64,000 nucleotides of DNA, taken from assembly GCA_046051225.1 (NCBI GenBank), contig JBJOOR010000013.1, positions 48,044 to 112,043 on the forward strand. The letters run 5' to 3'. Positions 54,936 through 62,459 of the stretch are shown piece after piece; positions within the stretch are counted from its first letter, which is position 1, and each line of letters starts with the position of its first letter. The DNA comes from CAIODY01 sp046051225. GTDB lineage: Bacteria; Bacteroidota; Bacteroidia; Chitinophagales; CAIODY01. Under the pieces are notes generated by a model. The model saw only the letters and a program-made list of their open reading frames with translations, was not told the origin of the DNA and did no database searches. The position numbers and the translations under genes are program-made.

Positions 54936-55014
54936 AATAAGTGTATTTATTCTATTGAATAAAATTACAAAATAATCTCTTTAAAAAAAAGTATAAAAAA
55001 AAGAGCGAATAAAC

Positions 55015-55044
55015 TTGCTAAAAAAAAAACCAGTGTTATCTTTG
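55015..55044 (+). promoter_or_regulatory. Promoter of tRNA-Gly
   Basis: TTG (55015-55017), 19-bp spacer, TATCTTTG (55037-55044): an exact match to the Bacteroidota -33/-7 consensus, 32 bp upstream of the tRNA. Confidence 0.8.
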
Positions 55045-55076
55045 CCACCGCAAAAAAAAAGTTCTTACAAAAAAAT

Positions 55077-55149
<73 letters not shown>

Positions 55150-55150
55150 C

Positions 55151-55186
55151 AAAAAAAGTACAACTCAAAAAAGTTGTACTTTTTTT
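55151..55186 (+). terminator. Terminator between the two tRNA genes
   Basis: AAAAAAAGTACAACT (55151-55165) pairs with AGTTGTACTTTTTTT (55172-55186), a perfect stem and a T-run. It lies directly after tRNA-Gly, so tRNA-Leu 9 bp later must use its own start or read-through. Confidence 0.85.
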
Positions 55187-55194
55187 ATTGGCAT

Positions 55195-55280
55195 ACTCGG
55201 GTGATGGAATTGGTAGACATGCGGGACTTAAAATCCCGTGGGCAGTAATGCCCGTACGGGTTCAACTCCCGTCTCGAGTA
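55195..55280 (+). tRNA. tRNA-Leu (anticodon TAA); likely integration site of the element to its right
   Basis: Acceptor ACTCGGG pairs with CTCGAGT (one G-T wobble), discriminator A. The anticodon stem-loop is CGGGA-CTTAAAA-TCCCG, anticodon TAA. A long variable arm (TGGGCAGTAATGCCCG) and T arm ACGGG-TTCAACT-CCCGT fit class II leucine tRNA; length 86 nt. The genes immediately to the right are mobilization functions, so the 3' end of this tRNA is a likely attB. The matching repeat at the other end is outside the window. Confidence 0.95.
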
Positions 55281-55289
55281 CTTAACAGT

Positions 55290-55320
55290 AAAGGGTTTCA
55301 AGGTTTTCTTGAAGCCCTTT
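55290..55320 (+). terminator. Terminator after tRNA-Leu
   Basis: AAAGGGTTTCAAG (55290-55302) pairs with CTTGAAGCCCTTT (55308-55320), one G-T wobble, 5-nt loop. It ends in an ATTATTT tract. Confidence 0.75.
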
Positions 55321-55335
55321 ATTATTTAAAAAAAT

Positions 55336-55359
55336 ACCGTTGGTACAATTAGGGTACAA
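55336..55359. repeat. Two GGTACAA direct repeats next to tRNA-Leu
   Basis: GGTACAA occurs at 55342-55348 and 55353-55359, 11 bp apart, about one helical turn. The first overlaps TACC-gtt-GGTA (55336-55346). Such small phased repeats beside a tRNA attachment site may be arm-type sites of a tyrosine recombinase. This is inference; no integrase is in the window. Confidence 0.3.
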
Positions 55360-55428
55360 CATTTTAATTTATCCTCATCCAACTTTCTAAGTTTTTCTCT
55401 TTACCTTTATTTTGTAATTACATACCTT

Positions 55429-55698
55429 ATGGAAGTTATTTGTTTACACGATACTGCCTTTTATGCACTCATTGATGAAGTAGTACAACACATTAAAGAG
55501 AAGCATGAGATTAAGGAAGATAAATGGATTTCTGGTGAAGAAGCCATGTTAAAACTTCGTATTACGAGCAAGACAACATTACAACGTATTAGGGATGAGG
55601 GAAGAATCAGATTCACTCAACCAGAGCGAAAAATGATACTATACGATGTGGACTCAATTTATGAATACCTTGATAAAAATGCAAAAGAAACGTTTTAA
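55429..55698 (+). CDS. Excisionase-like helix-turn-helix protein
   Basis: 89 residues. After an N-terminal helix (IDEVVQHIKEKHEIKEDK) comes WISGEEAMLKLRITSKTTLQRIRDEGRIRFTQPERKMILYDVDSIYEYLDK, a winged HTH of the MerR/excisionase type (HTH_17), very common at the ends of Bacteroidota mobile elements. It probably binds the attachment site or the element's promoter. It is the first gene inside the element and overlaps no other; the next ORF starts 3 bp later. Confidence 0.75.
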   Translation: MEVICLHDTAFYALIDEVVQHIKEKHEIKEDKWISGEEAMLKLRITSKTTLQRIRDEGRIRFTQPERKMILYDVDSIYEYLDKNAKETF

Positions 55699-55701
55699 CT
55701 C

Positions 55702-55938
55702 ATGGAAGAAAATAACACTAATTATACAGATGGATTTAATAAAGGATACTTACTTTCTAAGCATCGCCCAGAATTATTGAAATCAATATTGCCAACACTT
55801 AAACCCGAAAATAATTTTTTAGAAGGATTAATAAGTGGCTCAAAGGAACATGAATTGGAACAAAATAAAACACATTTACAAGATTTGAATCAGTTACGTA
55901 ACAAATCCAAAAGTCGTGAAAATGATAGGGAACTATAA
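55702..55938 (+). CDS. Small hypothetical protein of the mobile element
   Basis: 78 residues, not recognised. The sequence DGFNKGYLLSKHRPELLKSI, then FLEGLISGSKEHELEQNKTHLQDLNQLRNKSKSREND, is helical, charged, with a basic tail and no signal peptide. It is only 3 bp after the HTH gene, so the two form a transcript. It could be an accessory DNA- or protein-binding factor. Confidence 0.5.
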   Translation: MEENNTNYTDGFNKGYLLSKHRPELLKSILPTLKPENNFLEGLISGSKEHELEQNKTHLQDLNQLRNKSKSRENDREL

Positions 55939-56009
55939 CACTCTTTTAACCTTGCTTCATAAAAGATATAGTGTTCAAAATAAATAAAACAAATTACGAA
56001 AAAAAATAT

Positions 56010-56150
56010 ACGATAATCTGCAAGATTGCAATTCGCCTTGGCGATACATAATCTTTTCGGCGATGGCTATCTTGCGGTGGCACAACTTTTTAAAGTTGCA
56101 AAGAAAAAGTTGATTCCCCCGTACCCCCTCATTAGAATGCTTGATACAAA
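56010..56150. promoter_or_regulatory. Candidate origin of transfer region beside the mobilization genes
   Basis: Intergenic stretch between the HTH pair and the relaxase gene. It holds several inverted repeats: GCAAGAT (56020-56026) with ATCTTGC (56069-56075), TCGCC-tt-GGCGA (56033-56044), and CAACTTT-tt-AAAGTTG (56083-56098). The G/C tract CCCCCGTACCCCC lies at 56116-56128. Clustered inverted repeats next to a mob gene are what an oriT contains. It lies at the 3' end of the mob operon, not upstream, so the call is tentative. Confidence 0.35.
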
Positions 56151-56153
56151 TAC

Positions 56154-57062
56154 TTATCTTTCACTTCGGTCATTTTCAATTTCATTTCTACTAATACTTT
56201 TTTCATTGGGTTCTATTTTTATATTTCTTGTAATTGGTTGACCTTTTCTAAGGTTTTCTAGTTCTTGTAATTCTTTTTGTTCTCTTTCATTCTTCAAATC
56301 TAATTCTTGCAATTTTTTTTCATCAAAGCCCAATCTATTTAGTCTAAATTTCCTTTCATTAAATAACAATCCTGTGAGTTTATCATTCCTATAATACGGT
56401 TTATGCCCCTGTTCTTTAAGTTGAGAAAGAAAGTGTTCAGAAGATTTAGAAGATTGAAACGTCGTTTGTAACAATTTTAAGAGTGACTGTTTATCACTGC
56501 CCGTTCGGTCGTTTTTTATATTTTCTGAAATTACATTTTCAATCATTCTATTTTTTTGTTTACCGTGTTCTGGTAAGCTATGTATCAATTCAGGATATTT
56601 GTCCTTTTGATATGCATCCATTGAAATTTTTAATTGTTGAAATTCTTGTTTTGAAATTCGGTCAGATTTTCCTGTTAAATATTTCACACTCGAAGAAATA
56701 AGGTGTAAGTGTATATGGTCACCATCGTAATGTGCCGTTCCAATATAGATATTGTCTTTACCACGTGTAGAAATGTATTTTTTAGCAATGTCCTTTAGCA
56801 TCTTTTCAGAAATATGTTCTTTATCCAAGTTGGAGAAACTTAAAATAGTATGATTAATTTTTACATTATCAACTCTGTGGTGTAAGCGTAATAATTCATT
56901 TGCTTCAAACTCTTTAACATAACCAGCAATAGATCGTGAGCGAATATTATGGCGAATAACAATAGGTTTAAACTTTTCATTAGATAACTTTCCATCCCCT
57001 GCAAAGATATATTGGATGAGTTGTGTAGTATTTGATTTACGAGTTAAATTCTTTATAATCAT
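56154..57062 (-). CDS. Relaxase/mobilization nuclease
   Basis: 302 residues. The metal-binding three-histidine motif is YIGTAHYDGDHIHLHLISSSV near residue 107, as in the Relaxase (MobA/VirD2-like) domain. The start MIIKNLTRKSNTTQLIQYIFAG is typical of Bacteroidota MobB/MobA relaxases; an N-terminal Tyr (YIFAG) could be the nicking residue. FEANELLRLHHRVDNVKINHTILSFSN near 53 is the usual middle motif. A long charged coiled-coil C-terminus follows (ERKFRLNRLGFDEKKLQELDLKNE). It nicks oriT and carries the strand to the recipient. It begins 2 bp from the MobC-like stop. Confidence 0.85.
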   Translation of the reverse strand: MIIKNLTRKSNTTQLIQYIFAGDGKLSNEKFKPIVIRHNIRSRSIAGYVKEFEANELLRLHHRVDNVKINHTILSFSNLDKEHISEKMLKDIAKKYISTRGKDNIYIGTAHYDGDHIHLHLISSSVKYLTGKSDRISKQEFQQLKISMDAYQKDKYPELIHSLPEHGKQKNRMIENVISENIKNDRTGSDKQSLLKLLQTTFQSSKSSEHFLSQLKEQGHKPYYRNDKLTGLLFNERKFRLNRLGFDEKKLQELDLKNEREQKELQELENLRKGQPITRNIKIEPNEKSISRNEIENDRSER

Positions 57063-57064
57063 GA

Positions 57065-57604
57065 TTACAAATTATTGAGGAGAGCAAGCAATTTTGTTTT
57101 CATGATAGGTTCTTTACGTACTAATTCTTCAATATGTTTTTCAACTATTTTAGGATTAAATAATACAGGTAAGATGAAGCGTTCCAATTCAGTTATTTTT
57201 TGTTTGAGTTCGTTACCAAGTTCAGATTGCAACTTGTTTTCATCAAGTAATTGCTCTATTTGATTATAGAGCATAGCTAAGAGCTGGCGAATAGAGTGTA
57301 CAGTTTCTTGAGATGGGACGATGTATCTTTTGTTAATATATGCGAATGCTGATTCTTTGATAAATGCAGTCACATTTCTTTGGTGTATTTTCGCTGATTG
57401 AGTGATTACTTTTAACTCTTCTGTATTTAGTGAAATAGTAATTTCCTTTTCTTTTTTACGCTTTTCTTTTCGCCATACTTTTTTATAATTTCTCCAATAT
57501 TCTTTACGTGCTAATGCAATTGCATTTTCATTGCCAGTGTTTAAAACACCGCTGGCATGTAGATAGGAATATAATCCACTAGATACTTTTAGTTTACGTT
57601 TCAT
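57065..57604 (-). CDS. MobC-like relaxosome accessory protein
   Basis: 179 residues from the ATG at 57604, which overlaps the end of the coupling-protein gene by 11 bp. The frame is open further upstream, but this ATG starts the conserved-looking part (KRKLKVSSGLYSYLHASGV). EITISLNTEELKVITQSAKIHQRNVTAFIKESAFAYINKR (about 60-100) is a ribbon-helix-helix-type DNA-binding segment as in MobC/plasmid mobilization proteins. The C-terminal half is coiled coil (LLDENKLQSELGNELKQKITELE). It would bind oriT and help the relaxase open the strands. Confidence 0.75.
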   Translation of the reverse strand: MKRKLKVSSGLYSYLHASGVLNTGNENAIALARKEYWRNYKKVWRKEKRKKEKEITISLNTEELKVITQSAKIHQRNVTAFIKESAFAYINKRYIVPSQETVHSIRQLLAMLYNQIEQLLDENKLQSELGNELKQKITELERFILPVLFNPKIVEKHIEELVRKEPIMKTKLLALLNNL

Positions 57605-59033
57605 CTGAAAATCGAATAAATACAGGTGCATTAAATTTCATTTCACTTACAAATTTATAAGGTGCGATTTGAGATAACGCTTTAAGTTTGGGTTGCTCAT
57701 AGTAAGGGACAAGTTTTGTTTTAGTTACCACATTAGAATGAATAATGAACGTTTCTTCACATTGAAAAATTTCTTGTACGGTCATTAATGGTCGTAATTT
57801 TCTAGTGTTACTTTCTTCATCATAAAATTGGAATTGCCCTAAGATTGAAAATATTTCTTTGCATGATTCAAGTGGCTGCCGAGGAAGATATACTTGATAA
57901 CTTGTGTTGTTTTTTATATTGTAAGCTTCATTATTTCCATAAAGAGAAATTAGCTGTTGCTGTGATTGTAATAATAACATGACACTACAGCGAAATTTTC
58001 TAAGGTTCGCTATATACAGCGACAAAGCTGAAAATTTCATTGAGGCTGCCTCGTCTAAAATTACAGCAATTGGATATTTCTCTTGAGAAGGAATTTCGGA
58101 TAAAATATGATTAAAAAGGCTTTCGTAGAATAACGCAGCAATAGCCCTAAAGTAAGTTGCAGTAGTTACGCTAGTACATAAATAAATTGCAATTCTAAAA
58201 TTTCTAAGATCTTCGAAATCTAATGTGTCATGCGAAGTAATCATAGCTACTGATGGGTCTTGAAAAATATTGAGTGCTGCTCTTGTTGAAGAAATAATTC
58301 CTTGTAATGTCTTATCGCCAGTGGCGTTGATAGCCTTATATTCTTGCAAAAGTTCTTGGTCTTTTGTGGCAACCATAAGCTTATCTATCTCTGTGGGATT
58401 GACAGCAAATTGATTAACTAAATGTAATACATTCGCTAAATTTTTGAATTGTGGTTCAGCATGAAAAACCAAATATTTAGCCATACAACAAATCAGCATC
58501 TCACTACTCCTTTCCCAAAAAACATCTTTTGATTCACCCATAGAATTTTTGATTAAAACGTGTGCTACTTTTTGAATATCGGAATGTGTTTTACATTTTG
58601 CTAAGGCATTAAAACCGATGGAGGATTGCGGATTGTTAAAATCAAGTTTGAGAATTTTTATACCACTTGCCGTTAAAGCGCCAGACGTTAATGAGTATAT
58701 TTCATTTCCTGATGGATCGTTAATCACAAGGGAAAAATTTTCAGAGAGATTATAAATAGTTGGCAGACATATTAAGGTTGTTTTCCCTCCACCTGATGGG
58801 GCAGTTATAATCCCATGCTCAAAGACTGAGTGCATAGTTGTTTTCCACTCACCAAAACAAAAACCTTTATCTTTTGTAGAGAACATTTTATGAATAGGAG
58901 TAAAATCTGCATCGAACTTTGTATTCCTTTTTTCTGGAATCATTGCACGAATTATTTCAATTAAAACATCCATGATGGACGAAATAATTTGAAACAAAAT
59001 GCTACACACTAAGTTGACTATTTTCTGTATCAT
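57594..59033 (-). CDS. VirD4/TraG-type coupling ATPase
   Basis: 479 residues. Two N-terminal membrane-like helices (IVNLVCSILFQIISSIMDVLIEIIRAM) lead. Walker A is FEHGIITAPSGGGKTTLICLPTIYNL near residue 75, Walker B is EKYPIAVILDEAASMKFSAL near 318. NDPSGNEIYSLTSGAL near 115 follows the coupling-protein pattern. Type IV coupling proteins link the relaxosome to a mating pore and pump DNA. The length is close to small mobilizable-element members. Only a relaxase, MobC-like and coupling protein are seen; a mating-pair system would be outside the window or supplied by another element. Confidence 0.85.
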   Translation of the reverse strand: MIQKIVNLVCSILFQIISSIMDVLIEIIRAMIPEKRNTKFDADFTPIHKMFSTKDKGFCFGEWKTTMHSVFEHGIITAPSGGGKTTLICLPTIYNLSENFSLVINDPSGNEIYSLTSGALTASGIKILKLDFNNPQSSIGFNALAKCKTHSDIQKVAHVLIKNSMGESKDVFWERSSEMLICCMAKYLVFHAEPQFKNLANVLHLVNQFAVNPTEIDKLMVATKDQELLQEYKAINATGDKTLQGIISSTRAALNIFQDPSVAMITSHDTLDFEDLRNFRIAIYLCTSVTTATYFRAIAALFYESLFNHILSEIPSQEKYPIAVILDEAASMKFSALSLYIANLRKFRCSVMLLLQSQQQLISLYGNNEAYNIKNNTSYQVYLPRQPLESCKEIFSILGQFQFYDEESNTRKLRPLMTVQEIFQCEETFIIHSNVVTKTKLVPYYEQPKLKALSQIAPYKFVSEMKFNAPVFIRFSDET

Positions 59034-59039
59034 TTGCTT

Positions 59040-59198
59040 CTATTTTATAAGTATCTTCTCTAATCCGTCAGATGTTTTAGTAAGAATCATGCCCAGTGTA
59101 CGAAGTACCCAAATAGCAATCAATCCAACTATTTTCAAGAAGGAAATAACCATTGATTTCACAGCTTGTAACAAAGCAGCACCTAAATTATCTTTCAT
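59040..59198 (-). CDS. 52-residue membrane protein between coupling protein and lipoprotein genes
   Basis: A 52-residue frame starts at the ATG at 59198, one base beyond the stop of the lipoprotein gene, and ends 6 bp before the coupling-protein start. The peptide is MKDNLGAALLQAVKSM, then a hydrophobic helix VISFLKIVGLIAIWVLRTLGMIL and a basic end (KTSDGLEKILIK). Tight spacing in the operon and one good membrane helix argue that it is translated. It may be a small partner of the coupling protein or of the mating pore. Not recognised as a named family. Confidence 0.6.
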   Translation of the reverse strand: MKDNLGAALLQAVKSMVISFLKIVGLIAIWVLRTLGMILTKTSDGLEKILIK

Positions 59199-59199
59199 G

Positions 59200-59937
59200 T
59201 TAGAATGTATTTGTTGTTTTTAATTCAACCTTGATATGATGTTGCCCTAGTACATTTTTATACAATGAATACATTTTGTAAAAGAGTACGTCTTCATTGG
59301 TATTTCGTGGAACATACACGAAGAAAATTTGTATATTTTGAAGTGATTTTTTAGACAGGTTTTCTGTAATAAAAAAATCATGAATACTTTTTTCGTATGC
59401 CTTTATTTGGCTTGTTTGTGGGTTAGTATAAATACTGAACGCAGATGAATTTTCTAGCAAATCACTAAAAACGTACATGCGCTTATCACAACTTTGTTGT
59501 TGTGCTAACCACCGTATTTCATTGCAAATGGTAAACGCTACTTCAGAATATTTTTTCGACTTTTTATTTTTTTGCTGATACGTTAAAGCGATACTTTTTT
59601 GTATGGAATCCTTTAGGAAATAGAGATAGTTTTCTCTCCAATCTACTGCATCATACGTGTTTAATGCACTTGATTTTAATTCATTGAGTATTTCAATTTC
59701 ATGCGCCGCATTTATCCTCAAATCACTTATAGAAGTGAGTCTGATTTTGAATGACTCCAAACTATTTTCTTTGAAATGAAATACTTCATCCGCAAAGGTT
59801 TTACTAGGATATAAGGGCATGCTGTCAGTTTCATCGCATACCACTGTAACAACGTGGTCAAGCGTATTCACTTTAATCTCTTTTTTGCAACTGATACAGA
59901 TAATAATATAAGCAATAAGGGTAAATATTTTTTTCAT
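59200..59937 (-). CDS. Lipoprotein with VWA-like domain, mobile element
   Basis: 245 residues. The signal peptide ends in a lipobox: FTLIAYIIICISCKKE, cysteine 17. A von Willebrand A-like fold is suggested by the first strand and metal loop VVTVVCDETDSMPLYP near residue 32 (D-x-T-D-S in place of the classical D-x-S-x-S), the middle helices, and RMYVFSDLLENSSAF near 153. It would sit on the periplasmic side of a membrane. No partner with a known function is next to it except the multi-pass protein encoded just upstream. The assignment as VWA is by pattern only. Confidence 0.55.
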   Translation of the reverse strand: MKKIFTLIAYIIICISCKKEIKVNTLDHVVTVVCDETDSMPLYPSKTFADEVFHFKENSLESFKIRLTSISDLRINAAHEIEILNELKSSALNTYDAVDWRENYLYFLKDSIQKSIALTYQQKNKKSKKYSEVAFTICNEIRWLAQQQSCDKRMYVFSDLLENSSAFSIYTNPQTSQIKAYEKSIHDFFITENLSKKSLQNIQIFFVYVPRNTNEDVLFYKMYSLYKNVLGQHHIKVELKTTNTF

Positions 59938-59949
59938 GATTAATTGTTT

Positions 59950-61056
59950 TTAGTGATTAAAAAATGTTTCAAAATGGAAGGGTTCTATGGTATTAAAAAA
60001 GTCGGGGTATTGGTTGTCAGTTCTTGTCATTCTATTGGTAGTAATGTATGTTGTTATTGCTTCTTGGGCGGCTGCAATAAGTATCTTTTCATTGGAAGAG
60101 CCATAATCGAATTGTGATAGTAAATAGCGTTGATGGAATGTTTTATCCGTATCAAGTTTTGCAATATCTTCCGTATGCTTTTTAATAGCTTTTTTCAACT
60201 TTTGTATCTCTGATATTTTAGTTTCAAATTCACTCATTTCCATATCTGAATAAGTGCTTTGCTTCTGTAAAATGTAGTGATGTAATAGATAGGTAACGAA
60301 GAAGCAAAGGAAAATAAATAAGAAAAGTGCTATAGTAATAATTGGATTATTACCTACATTATTCGTAGGAGGCATACCACCTGTGGTTAATATATCTTGA
60401 TGAAAAAAACTACTTACTCTACATTTTGCTAAAACAAAACTTAATAATAATGCACTTGCAATACTGATGCAGCTATATATATTTTTTTGCCTTTTTGTTG
60501 GAGCAACATGAATGTAATACGCCAATATTGGAATTGCAATAAAAATCGATAACCCTAAAAGCCCCGACAACATAACAGCATCGAATGTGGTTAATCCAAT
60601 ATATCGAAATCCACTAAAGCTCAATGTCATTTCGGCTAAGCCAATGAATAATACAAGTAAGTGTACCAACCACTTTCTGTACAAAATTCTTTTGAAATAA
60701 TTCATAGGAGGCATTGTGTATTCAATAGCACGTAACTGATTCATAGCGGTTTGCTTATTTGCATCATTGGTAGTAATAGCATTGGTGGTAGATTGTAAAT
60801 GTGCTTGTGTGATTAACACATTGCTACGTGGCAACAACTCTTTATGGCAATCCAAAATTACTACTTGAGTTTTTGTTTGTATGGCACGAAGAAAAGTATT
60901 AGAAAACTCTTCTTTTGTAGTAGGCATATTACGAAACCCATGTTTCTCTGCTTCTGTTTTTGCAAATATGAGAATGGATTTGCTGAATTCTTTTGTGGCA
61001 GCATCCATATTACTGTTAGAGTACTGTGTTGTCGGGGTGAAATTTATTTTTTTCAT
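59950..61056 (-). CDS. Multi-pass membrane protein of the mobile element
   Basis: 368 residues, not recognised. A soluble N-terminus (about 130 residues) precedes four membrane segments: WLVHLLVLFIGLAEMTLSF, TTFDAVMLSGLLGLSIFIAIPILAYYIH, IYSCISIASALLLSFVLAKC and PIITIALFLFIFLCFFVTYLLHHYI. A coiled coil follows (EMSEFETKISEIQKLKKAIKKHTEDIAKLDTDK), then a C-terminal region with ILIAAAQEAITTYI. It sits between a small protein gene and the lipoprotein gene (12 bp apart). A role in element transfer or host-surface interaction is inference. Confidence 0.6.
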   Translation of the reverse strand: MKKINFTPTTQYSNSNMDAATKEFSKSILIFAKTEAEKHGFRNMPTTKEEFSNTFLRAIQTKTQVVILDCHKELLPRSNVLITQAHLQSTTNAITTNDANKQTAMNQLRAIEYTMPPMNYFKRILYRKWLVHLLVLFIGLAEMTLSFSGFRYIGLTTFDAVMLSGLLGLSIFIAIPILAYYIHVAPTKRQKNIYSCISIASALLLSFVLAKCRVSSFFHQDILTTGGMPPTNNVGNNPIITIALFLFIFLCFFVTYLLHHYILQKQSTYSDMEMSEFETKISEIQKLKKAIKKHTEDIAKLDTDKTFHQRYLLSQFDYGSSNEKILIAAAQEAITTYITTNRMTRTDNQYPDFFNTIEPFHFETFFNH

Positions 61057-61073
61057 TGTTAGTGGTTTTGTAA

Positions 61074-61337
61074 TTAATAAATTGAGTTTCGTAGATTATC
61101 ATTCCTCAACTCCTTGTACACATCCAAAAGCATACATGCTCGTTGTGTATCTTCCTTATTCAATTCCTTGCGCTCAATTATTGCTTCAAGTGTTTGAATT
61201 GTATGACGAAGTAATTTTGGAATCCATGCTATGCGGTAGGGTTCCCAATATAATTTTGACAACATGGATAAGAGGTAAACTTTTCGTTCTGCGTTTTCAA
61301 TAAAAGCCTGACTGTTGCTGATAATTTGTTGATTCAT
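61074..61337 (-). CDS. Small helical protein, first gene of the mob operon
   Basis: 87 residues (MNQQIISNSQAFIENAERKVYLLSMLSKLYWEPYRIAWIPKLLRHTIQTLEAIIERKELNKEDTQRACMLLDVYKELRNDNL region). Helical, no signal peptide, not recognised. It starts the minus-strand run that continues to the relaxase; 17 bp separate it from the next gene. A hairpin with a T-run lies ~26 bp before its start. Confidence 0.5.
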   Translation of the reverse strand: MNQQIISNSQAFIENAERKVYLLSMLSKLYWEPYRIAWIPKLLRHTIQTLEAIIERKELNKEDTQRACMLLDVYKELRNDNLRNSIY

Positions 61338-61362
61338 TTTAAAAATTTTAATTGTTAGAAAA

Positions 61363-61399
61363 TAAAAAAAGCCAAGTCACATAATTGTGGCTTGGCTTT
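61363..61399 (-). terminator. Terminator hairpin directly upstream of the mob operon
   Basis: AAAGCCAAG (61368-61376) and CTTGGCTTT (61391-61399) with CAC/GTG inside form a ~13-bp stem, followed on the minus strand by seven T. It precedes the operon start by ~26 bp, so it is either the end of an upstream minus-strand RNA or an attenuator. Confidence 0.7.
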
Positions 61400-61426
61400 A
61401 TAAATATTACACAATAACTATATGTG

Positions 61427-61458
61427 TTTGGGAATATTCCCAAAAAGCATTAGTTTTG
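61427..61458 (+). promoter_or_regulatory. Promoter with an embedded 18-bp palindromic operator
   Basis: TTG (61428-61430), 20-bp spacer, TAGTTTTG (61451-61458) match the -33/-7 consensus. TTTGGGAATATTCCCAAA (61427-61444) is a perfect 18-bp palindrome covering the -33 box and the spacer. A bound dimer would block the promoter. The promoter drives the short RNA at 61465-61538. Confidence 0.5.
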
Positions 61459-61464
61459 TAATAA

Positions 61465-61538
61465 TGTTACCGTGGATTATACGGTCGTAAGCCAATCCAC
61501 ATTTTTATCTAAGGTGCAGCTGAAACTGCACCTTTTTC
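61465..61538 (+). ncRNA. Candidate ~75-nt small RNA
   Basis: Follows the promoter at 61428-61458 and contains two hairpins. GTGGATT (61472-61478) pairs with AATCCAC (61494-61500), loop 15 nt. AAGGTGCAG (61511-61519) pairs with CTGCACCTT (61526-61534), loop 6 nt, then a TTT-C-TT end: a good intrinsic terminator. No start codon with a reasonable frame lies inside. The target is unknown. Confidence 0.45.
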
Positions 61539-61590
61539 TTATGCATAATTTTCGGTGTTTAAATTTGATTAGAATCTAAGCATCCGAAAA

Positions 61591-61631
61591 ATAAAAAAAG
61601 AGGGAATAGGTTAAATACCTACTCCCTCTTT
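61591..61631 (-). terminator. Minus-strand terminator upstream of the mob operon
   Basis: AAAGAGGGA (61597-61605) pairs with TCCCTCTTT (61623-61631), with AGGT/ACCT inside. On the minus strand a run of seven T follows. It ends a minus-strand RNA coming from the 61640-62460 side. Confidence 0.7.
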
Positions 61632-61639
61632 CAAATATA

Positions 61640-62459
61640 TTAATAGTATCAATAAAAATTACTACATCACATATCAACAAAACTTCATTGTTTGATATGG
61701 GCATTTTTTGCACTAAAAAAGTGTTTACGAAATTCATATTTTTATTTTTAAAAATAATTTTATACTTGTGATACGTAACCTAAGCTGTAACCCATTTGTA
61801 TGCACCAACTACTACTACTTGTTTTACAAAATAGTATGGTAATACAATGAAATATAATCAAGCAATTACGCTTGATTAAATTCTTTAGGGTCGGCCTACT
61901 TACATTTTCGTCAGCAATTATTCCATACTTACTCATACGTGGTTGTACTTTTAATTTTAGAAAGCACCATCTGTATAAAGTCTGAAAAAATTGTTCTCAA
62001 TTTCTATCACGAAGCAGCAATTTCAGAACACTTTTTTAATCAATAGATTGCTAAGTGTCTGTTGTTTCTTTTTTTGATAATAATTTCATTTTTACTTTTG
62101 GTTTTTAAATGTTGTGGTTATAATTCAACGTAAAATTAAATATCCTTTTCGGAAAATACTAATTTTTATTTTCTGAAAATCAACGTATCTTTGCAGCCCG
62201 ATAAATAGTAAAAACATTTCTATTTTTATCTTAAAAGTCTTATTCATCCTACATTTCAAGGTTAATTCAATTTTATTTTCCAATCAAGATATTTATCACA
62301 TTTTACTTTAATCCAATTTGGATTAGAATTTACTGTTGTCAGTTTCAAAAGTTCAGAAAGTAGGTTTAAGCAAATATCTGCATCTAATTATTTACGAATT
62401 TAAACATAATAATAGCAGTCTTAAATTAATTAGTTTTGTAAATACAACTGATACAACTC
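61640..62459. other. Long AT-rich intergenic region; no supported gene
   Basis: 820 bp without a convincing gene. The -7-like box TATCTTTG at 62186-62193 has no good -33 box. TAGTTTTG at 62431-62438 could serve the 62460 gene. CAAGCAATTACGCTTG near 61860 is a short inverted repeat. The minus-strand terminator at 61591-61631 implies that part of this region is transcribed leftward. It may be the element's central control region. Confidence 0.4.

Noticed and set aside
60881..61303. Plus-strand frame of 140 codons
   Set aside because: It lies opposite two minus-strand genes with tight operon spacing and looks like an antisense shadow.
61760..61936. Minus-strand frame of 58 codons starting MSKYGIIADENVSRP
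   Set aside because: It has a hydrophobic middle and could be a small peptide, but there is no promoter, spacing or conservation evidence in the window.
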